Notes under the pieces: generated by a model
Databases searched by the model: none
Seen by the model: the letters and a program-made list of their open reading frames with translations, nothing else
Told to the model about the DNA's origin: nothing
From: an uncultured Paracoccaceae bacterium
GTDB lineage: Bacteria; Pseudomonadota; Alphaproteobacteria; Rhodobacterales; Rhodobacteraceae
DNA length: 64,000 bases
Direction: 5' to 3'
NCBI GenBank assembly: GCA_947489705.1
Contig: CANLEQ010000003.1
Span: 167,607 to 231,606 of the forward strand
Translations under genes and position numbers: made by a program
Shown: piece by piece, positions 54,689-64,000 of the stretch
Numbering within the stretch: the stretch's first letter is position 1
Layout: every line of letters starts with the position of its first letter

Positions 54689-57649
54689 ATGACCGACCAA
54701 TCCCCCAACGACGTCTTCCGCCAGCATAGCTTCGCGCAAGGTCACAACGCCGCCTATCTCGAACAGCTCTACGCGCGCTATGCCGAAGATCCCTCGGCCG
54801 TCGACGAGAGCTGGAGGCGCTATTTCGACGAGCTGGGAGACGCGGAGGATGCGGGCGCCGAGGCGCAGGGTCCCTCCTGGGCGCGCAAGGACTGGCCGCC
54901 GCAGCCCGACGACGAGCTGACCGCGGCCCTCGACGGCCAATGGCCCGCCGAGGCGGCGGCTGACGGGAAGGCGCTGGCCCGCAAGATCACCGAGAAGGCC
55001 GACGCGACGGGGGCGAAGGTCGGCGAGGAACAGGTGCGCAAGGCGGTGCTCGATTCCCTCAGGGCGCTGATGCTGATCCGGGCCTACCGGATCCGCGGCC
55101 ACCTCGCCGCCGACCTCGACCCGCTCGGCATCCGCGAGACGACCCACCACCCCGAGCTCGATCCGGCATCCTACGGCTTCACCGAGGCCGACATGGACCG
55201 GCCGATCTTCATCGACAACGTGCTGGGGCTCGAGGTCGCGACGCTCAGCAACATCCTCCAGATCCTCAAGCGCACCTATTGCGGCACTTTCGCGCTGCAA
55301 TACATGCACATCTCCGATCCCGAACAGGCCGCCTGGCTCAAGGAGCGGATCGAAGGCTTCGGCAAGGAGATCGCGTTCACCAAGGAAGGCCGCCGCGCGA
55401 TCCTCAACAAGCTGGTCGAGGCGGAGGGCTTCGAGAAATTCCTGCACGTCAAGTACATGGGCACCAAGCGGTTCGGCCTCGACGGTGGCGAAGCGACGAT
55501 CCCGGCGATGGAGCAGATCATCAAGCGCGGCGGCGCGCTGGGGGTCAAGGAGATCGTCATCGGCATGCCGCATCGCGGCCGGCTCAGCGTGCTGGCCAAC
55601 GTGATGCAGAAACCCTATCGCGCGATCTTCAACGAATTCCAGGGCGGCAGCTTCAAGCCCGAGGATGTCGACGGATCCGGTGACGTCAAATACCACCTCG
55701 GCACCTCCGACGACCGCGAGTTCGACGGCAACAAGGTGCACCTGTCGCTCACCGCCAACCCGAGCCATCTCGAGGCTGTGAACCCGGTCGTCCTGGGCAA
55801 GGCCCGGGCCAAGCAGGACCAGCTTCACGACACCGATCGCGGCCAAGTCCTGTCGGTCCTGCTGCACGGCGATGCGGCCTTCGCAGGCCAGGGCGTCGTG
55901 GCGGAATGTTTCCAGCTTTCGGGCGTGCGCGGTCACCGCACCGGCGGCACGATCCACATCGTCGTCAACAACCAGATCGGATTCACCACCTCGCCCGCCT
56001 TCTCGCGCACGTCGCCCTACCCGACCGATATCGCGCTGATGGTCGAGGCGCCGATCTTCCACGTGAACGGCGACGATCCCGAAGCGGTTGTCCACGCGGC
56101 GAAGGTCGCGACGGAATTCCGCCAGAAGTTCCGCAAGGACGTGGTCATCGACATCTTCTGCTACCGCAGGTTCGGTCACAACGAGGGCGACGAGCCCATG
56201 TTCACCAACCCGCAGATGTACAAGACCATCAAGCAGCAGAAGACCACGCTGACCAAGTATACCGAGCGTCTGGTCCGCGAAGGCCTGATCCCCGAAGGGG
56301 AGATCGAGGACGCCAAATCGAGGTTCCAGAACCACCTCAACGAGGAATTCGAGGCCGGCAAGGATTACCGGCCCAACAAGGCCGACTGGCTCGACGGCAA
56401 GTGGTCGGGCCTCAACAAGCAGGGCGAGAAGTACCAGCGGGGCAAGACGGCGATCGGGGAAGACACGCTGACCGAGATCGGCCGCGCGCTGACCGCCGTG
56501 CCGGACGGCTTCGCCACCCACAGGACGGTCGACCGCCTGCTCGAGGCCAAGAAGCAGATGTTCGAGACCGGCGAGGGCTTCGACTGGGCCACGGCCGAGG
56601 CGATCGCGTTCGGCTCGTTGCTCCTCGAGGGATACCCCGTTCGCCTCTCGGGCCAGGATTCGGGCCGCGGTACGTTCAGCCAGCGGCACTCCGCCCTGAT
56701 CAGCCAGAAGACGGAGGAGCGGTACTACCCGCTCAACAATATCCGCGAGGGCCAGTCGCAATACGAGGTCATCGATTCGATGCTGTCGGAATATGCGGTT
56801 CTCGGGTTCGAATACGGCTACTCGCTCGCCGAGCCGAACACCCTCACCCTCTGGGAAGCGCAGTTCGGCGATTTCGCGAACGGCGCGCAGATCATGTTCG
56901 ACCAGTTCATCAGCTCGGGTGAATCGAAGTGGCTGCGCATGTCGGGGCTCGTCTGCCTGCTGCCGCACGGCTACGAGGGTCAGGGGCCCGAGCATTCCTC
57001 GGCTCGGCTGGAACGGTTCCTGCAGCAATGCGGCCAGGACAACTGGATCGTGGCCAATTGCACGACGCCCGCCAACTATTTCCACATCCTGCGCCGACAG
57101 CTGCATCGCAGCTATCGCAAGCCGTTGATCCTGATGACGCCGAAATCGCTGCTGCGTCACAAGCTGGCGGTGAGCAAGACGTCGGATTTCACGGATGGGT
57201 CGAGCTTCCACCGGATCCTGTGGGACGATGCGGAGCACGGCAATTCGACGCTGGAACTCAAGGCCGACGACAAGATCCGGCGCGTCGTTCTCTGCTCGGG
57301 CAAGGTCTATTACGATCTGCTGGAAAAGCGCGACGAGGAAGGGCTCGACGATGTCTATCTGCTCCGGGTCGAGCAATTCTATCCCTTCCCGGCGCACAGC
57401 CTCGTGAGGGAGCTTCAGCGCTTTACCCAGGCCGAGATGATCTGGTGCCAGGAAGAGCCAAAGAACCAGGGGCCGTGGACCTATATCGAACCCAATATCG
57501 AGTGGGTGCTGAGCCGCATCGACGCCACGCACAAGCGCCCCGTCTATACCGGCCGTCAGGCGGCCGCATCGCCGGCGACGGGCCTTGCCTCGCAACATAA
57601 AGCCCAACAAGCGGCGCTGGTGAATGCCGCGCTGGGACTGGAAGGATAA
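54689..57649 (+). CDS. sucA: 2-oxoglutarate dehydrogenase E1 component
   Basis: Thiamine-diphosphate-dependent decarboxylase of the 2-oxoglutarate dehydrogenase complex, 986 residues. The N-terminal [21 protein letters not shown] and [11 protein letters not shown] form the E2-binding arm. The ThDP/active-site region includes [25 protein letters not shown] and [37 protein letters not shown] lies in the C-terminal transketolase half. The ATG at 54689 follows GGAGATCCAA; the frame is open further upstream but that extension is inside DUF805. It is 4 bp from sucB. Confidence 0.97.
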   Translation: MTDQSPNDVFRQHSFAQGHNAAYLEQLYARYAEDPSAVDESWRRYFDELGDAEDAGAEAQGPSWARKDWPPQPDDELTAALDGQWPAEAAADGKALARKITEKADATGAKVGEEQVRKAVLDSLRALMLIRAYRIRGHLAADLDPLGIRETTHHPELDPASYGFTEADMDRPIFIDNVLGLEVATLSNILQILKRTYCGTFALQYMHISDPEQAAWLKERIEGFGKEIAFTKEGRRAILNKLVEAEGFEKFLHVKYMGTKRFGLDGGEATIPAMEQIIKRGGALGVKEIVIGMPHRGRLSVLANVMQKPYRAIFNEFQGGSFKPEDVDGSGDVKYHLGTSDDREFDGNKVHLSLTANPSHLEAVNPVVLGKARAKQDQLHDTDRGQVLSVLLHGDAAFAGQGVVAECFQLSGVRGHRTGGTIHIVVNNQIGFTTSPAFSRTSPYPTDIALMVEAPIFHVNGDDPEAVVHAAKVATEFRQKFRKDVVIDIFCYRRFGHNEGDEPMFTNPQMYKTIKQQKTTLTKYTERLVREGLIPEGEIEDAKSRFQNHLNEEFEAGKDYRPNKADWLDGKWSGLNKQGEKYQRGKTAIGEDTLTEIGRALTAVPDGFATHRTVDRLLEAKKQMFETGEGFDWATAEAIAFGSLLLEGYPVRLSGQDSGRGTFSQRHSALISQKTEERYYPLNNIREGQSQYEVIDSMLSEYAVLGFEYGYSLAEPNTLTLWEAQFGDFANGAQIMFDQFISSGESKWLRMSGLVCLLPHGYEGQGPEHSSARLERFLQQCGQDNWIVANCTTPANYFHILRRQLHRSYRKPLILMTPKSLLRHKLAVSKTSDFTDGSSFHRILWDDAEHGNSTLELKADDKIRRVVLCSGKVYYDLLEKRDEEGLDDVYLLRVEQFYPFPAHSLVRELQRFTQAEMIWCQEEPKNQGPWTYIEPNIEWVLSRIDATHKRPVYTGRQAAASPATGLASQHKAQQAALVNAALGLEG

Positions 57650-57653
57650 GACA

Positions 57654-59252
57654 ATGACCGAAGTTCGTGTGCCCACCCTGGGTGAATCCGTGACCGAGGC
57701 GACCATCGCCACCTGGTTCAAGAAGCCGGGCGACAGCGTCGAGATGGACGAGATGCTCTGCGAGCTCGAGACCGACAAGGTCACGGTCGAGGTCCCCTCT
57801 CCCGTCGCGGGCGAGCTTGGCGAGATCGTGGCGCAGGAGGGCGAGACGGTCGGCGTCGACGCGCTTCTCGCGCATATCAGCGAGGCCGGCGAAGGCGGCG
57901 GCTCGAAGGACGACAAGCCCCAATCCTCCGGCAAGAAGGCCGAGACCGAAGAAGGCACCCGCGACGGCTATTCCGGGTCCGACACCCCCAAGGAAGAGGC
58001 GAAACCGTCCGGCGACGGTGACGCGGAAGGCGGCGACGAAGGCGACGGCGAAGAGATCGACGTCATGGTGCCGACGCTCGGTGAATCGGTGAGCGAGGCC
58101 ACGATCGCGACCTGGTTCAAGGCCGAGGGCGACAGCGTCGAGGCCGACGAGATGCTCTGCGAGCTCGAGACCGACAAGGTCAGCGTCGAGGTGCCCGCCC
58201 CTTCGGCCGGAACGCTCGGCAAGATCCTCAAGGGCGAGGGCGAAACCGTCGAGGCCGGCGGCAAACTCGCCACGATGACCCGCGGCGGCGGCGGCGCCAA
58301 GTCCGCCTCTACCGGCGGCGACGACGCACCGAAGAAGACCGAAGCCCCGGGCGGCAAGGACGGCGCCGATGTCGAGGATGCGCCCTCGGCCAAGAAGGCC
58401 ATGGCCGAGAAGGGTCTCAGCCGCGACGAGGTCACGGGCTCGGGCCGCGACGGGCGCGTGATGAAGGAAGACGTGCAGAACGCCAGGCAGACCCCGAAAT
58501 CCGAGGGCAAGCCCGCCGGTGCGTCGCGCCCCGCTAGCCCCGCCTCGGATGCCGACCGGGAGGAACGGGTCAAGATGACCCGCCTGCGCCAGACCATCGC
58601 CAAGCGCCTGAAGGAAGCGCAGAACAACGCCGCGATGCTGACCACATACAACGAGGTGGACATGACCGAAGTCATGGAGCTTCGGAACGAATACAAGGAC
58701 CTGTTCCTGAAGAAACACGGGGTGAAGCTCGGCTTCATGTCGTTCTTCACCAAGGCCTGCTGCCATGCGCTCCAGGAAGTGCCCGAGGTCAATGCCGAGA
58801 TCGACGGTACCGACGTCGTCTACAAGCGTTTCGTCCATATGGGGATCGCGGTGGGCACGCCCACCGGCCTCGTTGTGCCGATCGTGCGCGACGCCGATGC
58901 GATGTCCTTCGCCCAGATCGAGAAGACGATCAACGAGCTCGGCACAAAGGCGCGGGACGGCAAGCTCTCGATGGCCGACATGCAGGGCGGGACGTTCACG
59001 ATCTCGAACGGCGGCGTCTATGGCTCGCTGATGTCCTCGCCGATCCTGAACCCGCCGCAATCGGGCATTCTCGGCATGCACAAGATCCAGCAGCGCCCGA
59101 TGGTCGTCGGCGGCGAGATCAAGATCCGCCCGATGATGTATCTCGCGCTCAGCTACGATCACCGGATCGTCGACGGCAAGGGCGCGGTCACGTTCCTCGT
59201 CCGCGTAAAGGAAGCGCTCGAGGATCCGCGCCGCCTTCTGATGGATCTTTGA
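57654..59252 (+). CDS. sucB: 2-oxoglutarate dehydrogenase E2 (dihydrolipoyl succinyltransferase), two lipoyl domains
   Basis: Core subunit of the complex, 532 residues, with two N-terminal lipoyl domains rather than one. The lipoylated lysines are in [15 protein letters not shown] (first) and [15 protein letters not shown] (second), about 140 residues apart, joined by Glu/Lys-rich linkers. The peripheral-subunit-binding segment is [20 protein letters not shown], and the catalytic domain ends with the [12 protein letters not shown] active-site motif. The family N-terminus [13 protein letters not shown] fixes the start, 4 bp after sucA. Confidence 0.95.
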   Translation: MTEVRVPTLGESVTEATIATWFKKPGDSVEMDEMLCELETDKVTVEVPSPVAGELGEIVAQEGETVGVDALLAHISEAGEGGGSKDDKPQSSGKKAETEEGTRDGYSGSDTPKEEAKPSGDGDAEGGDEGDGEEIDVMVPTLGESVSEATIATWFKAEGDSVEADEMLCELETDKVSVEVPAPSAGTLGKILKGEGETVEAGGKLATMTRGGGGAKSASTGGDDAPKKTEAPGGKDGADVEDAPSAKKAMAEKGLSRDEVTGSGRDGRVMKEDVQNARQTPKSEGKPAGASRPASPASDADREERVKMTRLRQTIAKRLKEAQNNAAMLTTYNEVDMTEVMELRNEYKDLFLKKHGVKLGFMSFFTKACCHALQEVPEVNAEIDGTDVVYKRFVHMGIAVGTPTGLVVPIVRDADAMSFAQIEKTINELGTKARDGKLSMADMQGGTFTISNGGVYGSLMSSPILNPPQSGILGMHKIQQRPMVVGGEIKIRPMMYLALSYDHRIVDGKGAVTFLVRVKEALEDPRRLLMDL

Positions 59253-59258
59253 TCCTGT

Positions 59259-59285
59259 GGGCGGGGCCGGTCGTCGGCACCGCCC
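59259..59285. terminator. Possible bidirectional hairpin after sucB
   Basis: GGGCGG (59259-59264) and CCGCCC (59280-59285) form a 6-bp stem with an inner GGCC/GGC-rich loop between the convergent sucB and small Met/His-rich gene. No T-tract follows on either strand. Confidence 0.3.
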
Positions 59286-59291
59286 GGTCGT

Positions 59292-59657
59292 TCAGTCCAT
59301 CAGCGACGGCACCTGGTCGATCAGCGGGCGCACCGCTTCCATGCAGGTCCCGATGGACTCGTCGCCGCAAAACACACGCAGGGCGCGATCGTCGCCCAGA
59401 TCGAGGACGAAGCCGGTGGTCATCTCTCCCATCCCCATCATCGCTCCGCGGTGCCCATGCGGCGGCCCGCCGGCCCGGTCCTGGCGTCTCTCGCGCGGCG
59501 GTCCGCGGCGGCCATCGTCCGCCTCCCTGTCGTCGCGATCCATCATCGGCCGGTCCATCATGGAGCGGTCCTCGTTGACCCCGTCATCCTGCGCGATGGC
59601 CGGCGCGGAGGCGGTCAGAACGGCGATCCCGCCGGCGATCAATGCGTGTCTCCACAT
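59292..59657 (-). CDS. Exported Met/Asp/Arg/His-rich small protein
   Basis: 121-residue protein with a signal peptide (MWRHALIAGGIAVLTASAPA ending in a signal-peptidase site near AIA-QDD). The mature N-terminal half is low-complexity: repeats of MMDRPMMDRDD, then an Arg/Gly/His stretch with HGHRGAMMGMGEM. The C-terminal half is a small globular segment with two cysteines (RVFCGDESIGTCMEA). Met/His richness suggests periplasmic metal binding, but this is inference. The ATG follows a GGAGAGTG site. Confidence 0.7.
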   Translation of the reverse strand: MWRHALIAGGIAVLTASAPAIAQDDGVNEDRSMMDRPMMDRDDREADDGRRGPPRERRQDRAGGPPHGHRGAMMGMGEMTTGFVLDLGDDRALRVFCGDESIGTCMEAVRPLIDQVPSLMD

Positions 59658-59804
59658 GGAACACTCTCCTTTTGTACATGTCCCCATCAACCGCGACGGC
59701 GGGCGCGCTGTTCCTGACCCGCAGCGTCCGAGGCGACATTTGGCGACCGCGGATGGCTCGCGCGACCGTGTGGCGCGAGGCGCCCTTGCCGCGGGAAGCA
59801 GCCG

Positions 59805-60122
59805 ATGATCCGCAAGACCGCCCTCGCCGCCCTCGCGCTCCTCTCGGCCTGCGCCATGCCCGTCGAGCAGGGCGTGCAGGTCCGCCATGTCGCCTCGACC
59901 GAGACGGCGGGCAATGGCGCGCGGTGGCATCTCTTCCTCTTCGACCCGAGCCGGCCGCGCGATCTCGACGCGCGCATCGCACTTGCGCGCGACGCCATCC
60001 GCGACGACCCGGCCTGCCGCTGGATCGGGGCCCCGCGAGACGAGATCGCCGCGCAAACCAAAGCGCAGGGCGCGCGTTACACCGAGACGGTGCTTGCCGC
60101 GCCCCTCATCTGCAAAGGATAA
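59805..60122 (+). CDS. Small lipoprotein of unknown function
   Basis: 105-residue protein with lipoprotein signal MIRKTALAALALLSAC (lipobox LSAC, Cys16). The mature domain WHLFLFDPSRPRDLDARIALARDAI...CRWIG has a pattern reminiscent of other short Rhodobacteraceae lipoproteins. No known family is recognised. It is followed after 3 bp by another small gene, forming a short block before lpd. Confidence 0.6.
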   Translation: MIRKTALAALALLSACAMPVEQGVQVRHVASTETAGNGARWHLFLFDPSRPRDLDARIALARDAIRDDPACRWIGAPRDEIAAQTKAQGARYTETVLAAPLICKG

Positions 60123-60125
60123 ACC

Positions 60126-60374
60126 ATGCAAGTTCTGATCCGCTTCGACACCACCGATGCCGACGCCTTCGCGTCGAGCTATGCCGACGCGTCCGAGCGC
60201 CGGGACCAGGCCGGGCTGCGGCAGCTTCAGCTCTGGCGCGAAGAGGGCAGCTCGACCGTCTGGGGCCTTTTCGACGCGTCCGACAAGGCGAAGGTGGACG
60301 AGTGGCTCTCCGCCGAAATCGGCCTTCGCGACGCGCTGACCGGCACGCAGGCGCATTACCTCCGCACCGCCTGA
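60126..60374 (+). CDS. Small cytoplasmic protein of unknown function
   Basis: 82-residue protein without a signal peptide, MQVLIRFDTTDADAFASSYA...VWGLFDASDKAKVDEWLSAE. The pattern of a strand-helix-strand-helix unit resembles small ferredoxin-like or dimeric alpha-beta barrel folds, but no motif is firm. It is 3 bp after the lipoprotein gene and 34 bp before the MAPEG gene, so probably co-transcribed with both. Confidence 0.55.
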   Translation: MQVLIRFDTTDADAFASSYADASERRDQAGLRQLQLWREEGSSTVWGLFDASDKAKVDEWLSAEIGLRDALTGTQAHYLRTA

Positions 60375-60408
60375 GAGGTCGCGGGACGGCCCGACGAAAG
60401 GACGCTCG

Positions 60409-60804
60409 ATGTCACCTGAACTCCTCGTCTTGATCCTTGCCGCGTTGCTGCAATGCGTCCAGTTCGTGCTCTACGCGATCCCCGCCAACCTCGAACTCGG
60501 ACCCGGCTACACGATGTCGCCGCGCGACCGCGCGCCCTCCCGGTCCCTGTCGGACCGCACGGCGCGGATCGGCCGCGCGCTCGACAATCATTTCGAGGGG
60601 CTGATCCTCTTCGGCATCGCCTGCACGGTGATCGCCGTCAGCGGCCAGTCGAGCGGGTTTACCGCCGCCTGCGCATGGGTCTATCTCGCGGCGCGCGTGC
60701 TCTATATCCCCGCCTACATCCTCGGCTGGAGCCCCGGCCGCTCCATCATCTGGGCCGCGGGTTGGGCGGCCACGCTTCTCATGCTACTCAGCGCCCTGAT
60801 CTGA
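60409..60804 (+). CDS. MAPEG-family membrane protein
   Basis: 131-residue four-helix membrane protein. SPELLVLILAALLQCVQFVLY, SDRTARIGRALDNHFEGLILFG and ARVLYIPAYILGWSPGRSIIW are the MAPEG signatures, including the conserved Arg/Asn of the glutathione-binding loop. In bacteria these proteins are of uncertain role; eukaryotic relatives are glutathione-dependent enzymes. It lies between sucB and lpd with a GAAAGG site before the ATG. Confidence 0.8.
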   Translation: MSPELLVLILAALLQCVQFVLYAIPANLELGPGYTMSPRDRAPSRSLSDRTARIGRALDNHFEGLILFGIACTVIAVSGQSSGFTAACAWVYLAARVLYIPAYILGWSPGRSIIWAAGWAATLLMLLSALI

Positions 60805-60834
60805 GCGCATACGATCCCCCGAAAGGAATACCCC

Positions 60835-62223
60835 ATGTCCAGCTACGACGTCATCATCATCGGCTCCGGGCCCGGCGGCTATGTCTGCGCCATCCGCTGC
60901 GCGCAGCTCGGGCTCAAGACCGCCTGCGTCGAGGGGCGCGAAACGCTGGGGGGAACGTGCCTCAATATCGGGTGCATTCCGTCGAAGGCCCTGCTGCACG
61001 CCACCGAGATGCTGCACGAATCCCAGCACAACTTCTCCAAGATGGGGCTCAAGGTCGATACGCCCAGCGTCGACTGGCAAGCGATGCAGGCCTATAAAGA
61101 CGACACGATTGCCCAGAACACCAAGGGGATCGAGTTCCTCTTCAAGAAGAACAAGGTCGACTGGCTCAAGGGCTGGGCGTCGATCCCCGAGGCCGGCAAG
61201 GTCAAGGTCGGCGACGAGGTGCACGAGGCGAAGAACATCGTCGTCGCAAGCGGCTCGGATGCCGCGAGCCTTCCGGGGATCGAGATCGACGAGAAGATCG
61301 TGGTCAGCTCGACGGGTGCGCTGTCGCTCGAGAAGATCCCCGAAAAGATGGTCGTGATCGGCGCCGGCGTGATCGGGCTGGAGATGGGCAGCGTCTATGC
61401 CCGGCTCGGCGCCGAGGTCACGGTGGTCGAGTATCTCGACACGATCACGCCCGGCATGGACGGCGACGTGCAGAAGAACTTCCAGAAGCTGCTCTCGAAG
61501 CAGGGAATGACCTTCGTGCTCGGCGCCGCGGTGCAGGGGGTCGAGGTTGCGGACGGCAAGGCCAGGGTCGCCTACAAGCTCAAGAAGGACGACAGCGAGA
61601 CCGAGATCGAGGCGGATGCAGTGCTGGTCGCGACCGGCCGCAAGCCCGTGACCGAAGGGCTCGGCCTTTCGGATCTCGGGGTCGAGCTCACCGAACGCGG
61701 TCAGGTCAAGACCGACGATCACTGGAAGACGACCAAGGACGGCATCTACGCGATCGGCGATTGCATCGCCGGCCCGATGCTGGCCCACAAGGCCGAGGAC
61801 GAAGGCATGGCCGTGGCCGAGGTCCTCGCCGGCAAGCATGGTCACGTCAATTACGGCGTGATCCCCAGCGTCATCTACACCCACCCCGAAGTGGCGAGCG
61901 TGGGCCGCACCGAAGAGCAGCTCAAGGGCGACGAGGTGCCCTACAAGATCGGCAAGTTCAGCTTCATGGGCAACGGCCGTGCCAAGGCCAATTTCGCGGC
62001 CGATGGCTTCGTGAAGATCCTAGCCCACAAGGAGACCGACCGCATCCTCGGCGCGCATATCATCGGCCCGATGGCGGGCGATCTGATCCACGAGATCTGC
62101 GTGGCGATGGAATTCGGCGCGGCGGCCGAGGATCTGGCGCTGACCTGCCACGCGCACCCCACCTATTCCGAGGCGGTCCGCGAGGCCGCGCTCGCCTGCG
62201 GCGACGGCGCCATCCATTCGTGA
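60835..62223 (+). CDS. lpd: Dihydrolipoyl dehydrogenase (E3)
   Basis: FAD-dependent disulfide oxidoreductase of the 2-oxoacid dehydrogenase complexes, 462 residues. The FAD motif is [22 protein letters not shown]. The redox-active pair is in [16 protein letters not shown] (C42, C47). The NAD motif [20 protein letters not shown] and the C-terminal catalytic [13 protein letters not shown] with His-Glu are intact. It ends the TCA cluster, directly before the transposase-like remnant. Confidence 0.96.
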   Translation: MSSYDVIIIGSGPGGYVCAIRCAQLGLKTACVEGRETLGGTCLNIGCIPSKALLHATEMLHESQHNFSKMGLKVDTPSVDWQAMQAYKDDTIAQNTKGIEFLFKKNKVDWLKGWASIPEAGKVKVGDEVHEAKNIVVASGSDAASLPGIEIDEKIVVSSTGALSLEKIPEKMVVIGAGVIGLEMGSVYARLGAEVTVVEYLDTITPGMDGDVQKNFQKLLSKQGMTFVLGAAVQGVEVADGKARVAYKLKKDDSETEIEADAVLVATGRKPVTEGLGLSDLGVELTERGQVKTDDHWKTTKDGIYAIGDCIAGPMLAHKAEDEGMAVAEVLAGKHGHVNYGVIPSVIYTHPEVASVGRTEEQLKGDEVPYKIGKFSFMGNGRAKANFAADGFVKILAHKETDRILGAHIIGPMAGDLIHEICVAMEFGAAAEDLALTCHAHPTYSEAVREAALACGDGAIHS

Positions 62224-62352
62224 CAATGGAAAAAGGGATCGCCGCGGCGCTAGCCCTGACGCTAAATGTTGAAAAAGTTCCTCGGCTGGCCGCACTTTGG
62301 CCAACCTTTCCTTCGACACCACGCTTGACCATCGTTTGAATGGAGGAAACCG

Positions 62353-63891
62353 GTGTCGAGCGTCTCGAATATATCTTCGGGAGCAGCGGTGGTGCCGCTG
62401 GCCCAGAGACTGCCCGCGCCCGTCGCGGGTGTCGATCTCAACTTCTGCCGCAACACGGCCTGTGCACTCTACGGTGTGCGGCCTGATCCGTTTCGACGGC
62501 CGAGTGGTGCACCAGCTCCGCCATCTGGCGTGCCTCGCGGCGCAGTCACGGGCGGCAAGCACAAAGAACTTTACAAGTGTCCGGCCTGCGGCGCAACCTC
62601 GCGGGTGAAGAACAACCGCGCGGTCGCGGAAGAGCGCGGGCGGATGCGCCGCCTGCGTGATACCGATCCCTGTGCGCCGGCGTGCCGGACGGAAGGATGC
62701 GCGAACGAGGATCTACCGGTCGAGGCTGATCCAGGCCTCTACCAGCGCTTCGGCAAGACGGAGGGCCGGGGACCCGCACTGGCGGTGCAAGGGCTGCGCG
62801 AAGACCTTTTCCAGCGGTAAGCCGGCGCGTCGGCACAAGCGGTCGGACAAGAACCGTCTCGTGCTGGGTATGCTCTGCAACGACCTGTCCCTGGCGAAGG
62901 TGTCGAAGATCTCCGGCCGTCCTATCGGGATATCTACCGGCAGATCGGGTTCTACCACGACCAGGTCAGGAGCTTCGTGGCACGCCGTGAGGACTTCTCC
63001 CGGATCGACTTTGCGGCATTCGGCTCCCGCTTCGCCACGGACAGCCAGGCGCTCACCGTGAACTGGCCCAACCGGAAGCGTCGCTTCCCGGTCGTGTTCC
63101 AGCATCTTTGCACGGCGCACGCACGCTCTGGCTTCGTCATGGAGGCGTCTTTCCAGCTCGACCCGGAGATCTCGCCGGCGGAGGCCGAGGCGCAGTCCCT
63201 CGCGGCGCAGGAGGACCATATCTCGACTGCGTTCCGGCAGCACGCGCGCATCTGGACGAAGTCGGAGTTCGACGCCCATCTCGCCCGCCTCGCCAAGGCT
63301 GCGGGGCTGTTGCAGGTGGAAGAATACGGCCTCCCCGCCAGCGGCTCGATGCTGCGCTACGATGTGATGCAGTTCGCCCACGCGATGCGCCTGCGCGACC
63401 ACATCGGCGCGACCGACGCGCCGCTCATCTTCGTAATGGATGGGATGCTGGCCTGAAGCAGTCCTTCAAGACAATCTTCCAGCCGGAGGTCTCCGTCGGC
63501 CGGGCGCACCCAGCCGTGGTGGACTTCGACAAGGCGATGACGAACGATATGCGCAACTGCGTCGTGGCCGACGGTCGCACTGACCTCTGCGCCTCGACCG
63601 GCCTTACTCCTGTGGAGTTGAGCCTGATCCCGTCGGAATTCTTCACCGACATTCTTGATGAGGAGGTGGCGGTCCGTCTCGTCGGGGAACCGGTCGGCGG
63701 TGGTTCCAGTATCCTTTCCCGACCAAGAGCGAGCCCAACAAGCGGGTGCAGATCCTGACCGACGATCCGGGCTGGGAGCACGGGAAAAAGCGAAACTGAT
63801 GCGCCTGGCGACACTCCGGAGCGTCGACAGTTACTTCCACCGCTTCCGCTCGAACGTCCTGTGTGGATGGCTCCCGCATAGCAAGGCTTAA
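62353..63891 (+). pseudogene. Frameshifted transposase-like gene remnant (IS-derived)
   Basis: A single coding sequence is recoverable only by moving between reading frames. It begins at a GTG with a GGAGG site and has N-terminal zinc-ribbon-like pairs (YKCPACGAT; RCKGCAKTF). The frame shifts near 62765 (one extra base) and 62917 (one base lost), then reads SYRDIYRQIGFYHDQ. It shifts again near 63440 (VFVMDG-DAGLKQS), 63703 (FQYPFPTKSEPNK) and 63796 (LMRLATLRSVDSYFHRF), with one base lost each time, and stops at 63891. The Zn-finger start and acidic motifs fit a DDE-type transposase, family unresolved. No terminal repeats were found. Confidence 0.7.
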
Positions 63892-64000
63892 ATGAGATTG
63901 CGTGTACCTTTTCAGAAGCGGTTTTGTGTCCGGCCTGTTTGCGCGGTTCGCACCGCTGGCCCTGATGGGATCCGCAGATCAGGTTCCTATCTGCTTCGCG

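Noticed and set aside
54632..57958. 1,108-codon minus-strand frame opposite sucA and the start of sucB
   Set aside because: Long antisense frames are expected in GC-rich coding DNA. The product is Arg/Gly/Val-rich without any family motif, while the plus strand encodes SucA.

Overview
The window is a GC-rich chromosomal segment (mid-60s % GC by eye) from an alphaproteobacterium, almost certainly a member of the Rhodobacteraceae / Roseobacter group. The gene content supports this: the cell-cycle regulator GcrA, an sdhC-sdhD-sdhA-(two small lipoproteins)-sdhB order, the ethylmalonyl-CoA pathway genes ccr and mcl2 plus the chaperone meaB, a ccr-luxR-luxI neighbourhood of the kind known from roseobacters, an H-NS/HvrA-type protein, and an mdh/suc/lpd TCA-cycle cluster. 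There are no rRNA genes, no recognisable tRNA genes and no CRISPR array.

Layout. 1-17 kb: partial meaB, hrpB, a BCCT betaine/choline-type transporter, argD-argF, an ABC-2 permease, gcrA, gshB, rsmI-yraN, an LppC-type lipoprotein gene, glnD and murJ. 17-22.5 kb: a degenerate rhomboid, trpS, a class IV aminotransferase, a universal stress protein, a DUF1624 membrane protein and the nfuA-tsaB-rimI overlap cluster. 22.7-28.3 kb: a complete nucleoside ABC importer (BMP-type binding protein, double ATPase, two permeases) joined to purine nucleoside phosphorylase. 28.4-38.1 kb: a TSUP exporter with its TIGR02186 partner, a RecD-like helicase, luxI, luxR, a small overlapping gene, ccr, a PlsB/PlsC-like acyltransferase and a secreted CHRD-RTX protein. 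38.5-46.4 kb: an H-NS-like gene, a hairpin-rich intergenic stretch, the sdh operon, then DUF1737, nnrU, mcl2, a small exported protein and a second TSUP protein.

46.6-62.2 kb holds the TCA cluster mdh, sucC, sucD, sucA, sucB, lpd. It is interrupted by a GT8-like glycosyltransferase, a sulfotransferase with a small membrane protein, a GT2 glycosyltransferase with a DUF805 protein, and a block of small genes including a MAPEG protein. The last 1.6 kb is a frameshifted transposase-like pseudogene.

Most interesting signals. (1) Three TGTGATCACA-type boxes spaced exactly 20 bp apart lie upstream of sucC, and a nearly identical box lies upstream of sdhC, suggesting a shared TCA-cycle regulator. 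(2) Surface-glycan genes are inserted repeatedly in the TCA cluster. (3) The rhomboid has lost its catalytic Ser and His. (4) An 18-bp palindrome with the tra-box core precedes the luxR-luxI operon. (5) A 20-bp palindrome followed by three 26-bp tandem repeats lies before murJ. (6) gcrA has an 11-bp perfect hairpin in its leader. (7) A hairpin-dense intergenic region lies between the H-NS-like gene and sdhB.

All calls were made by reading the sequence; no database search was run. Gene starts were chosen from ribosome binding sites, signal peptides, overlaps and remembered family N-termini.
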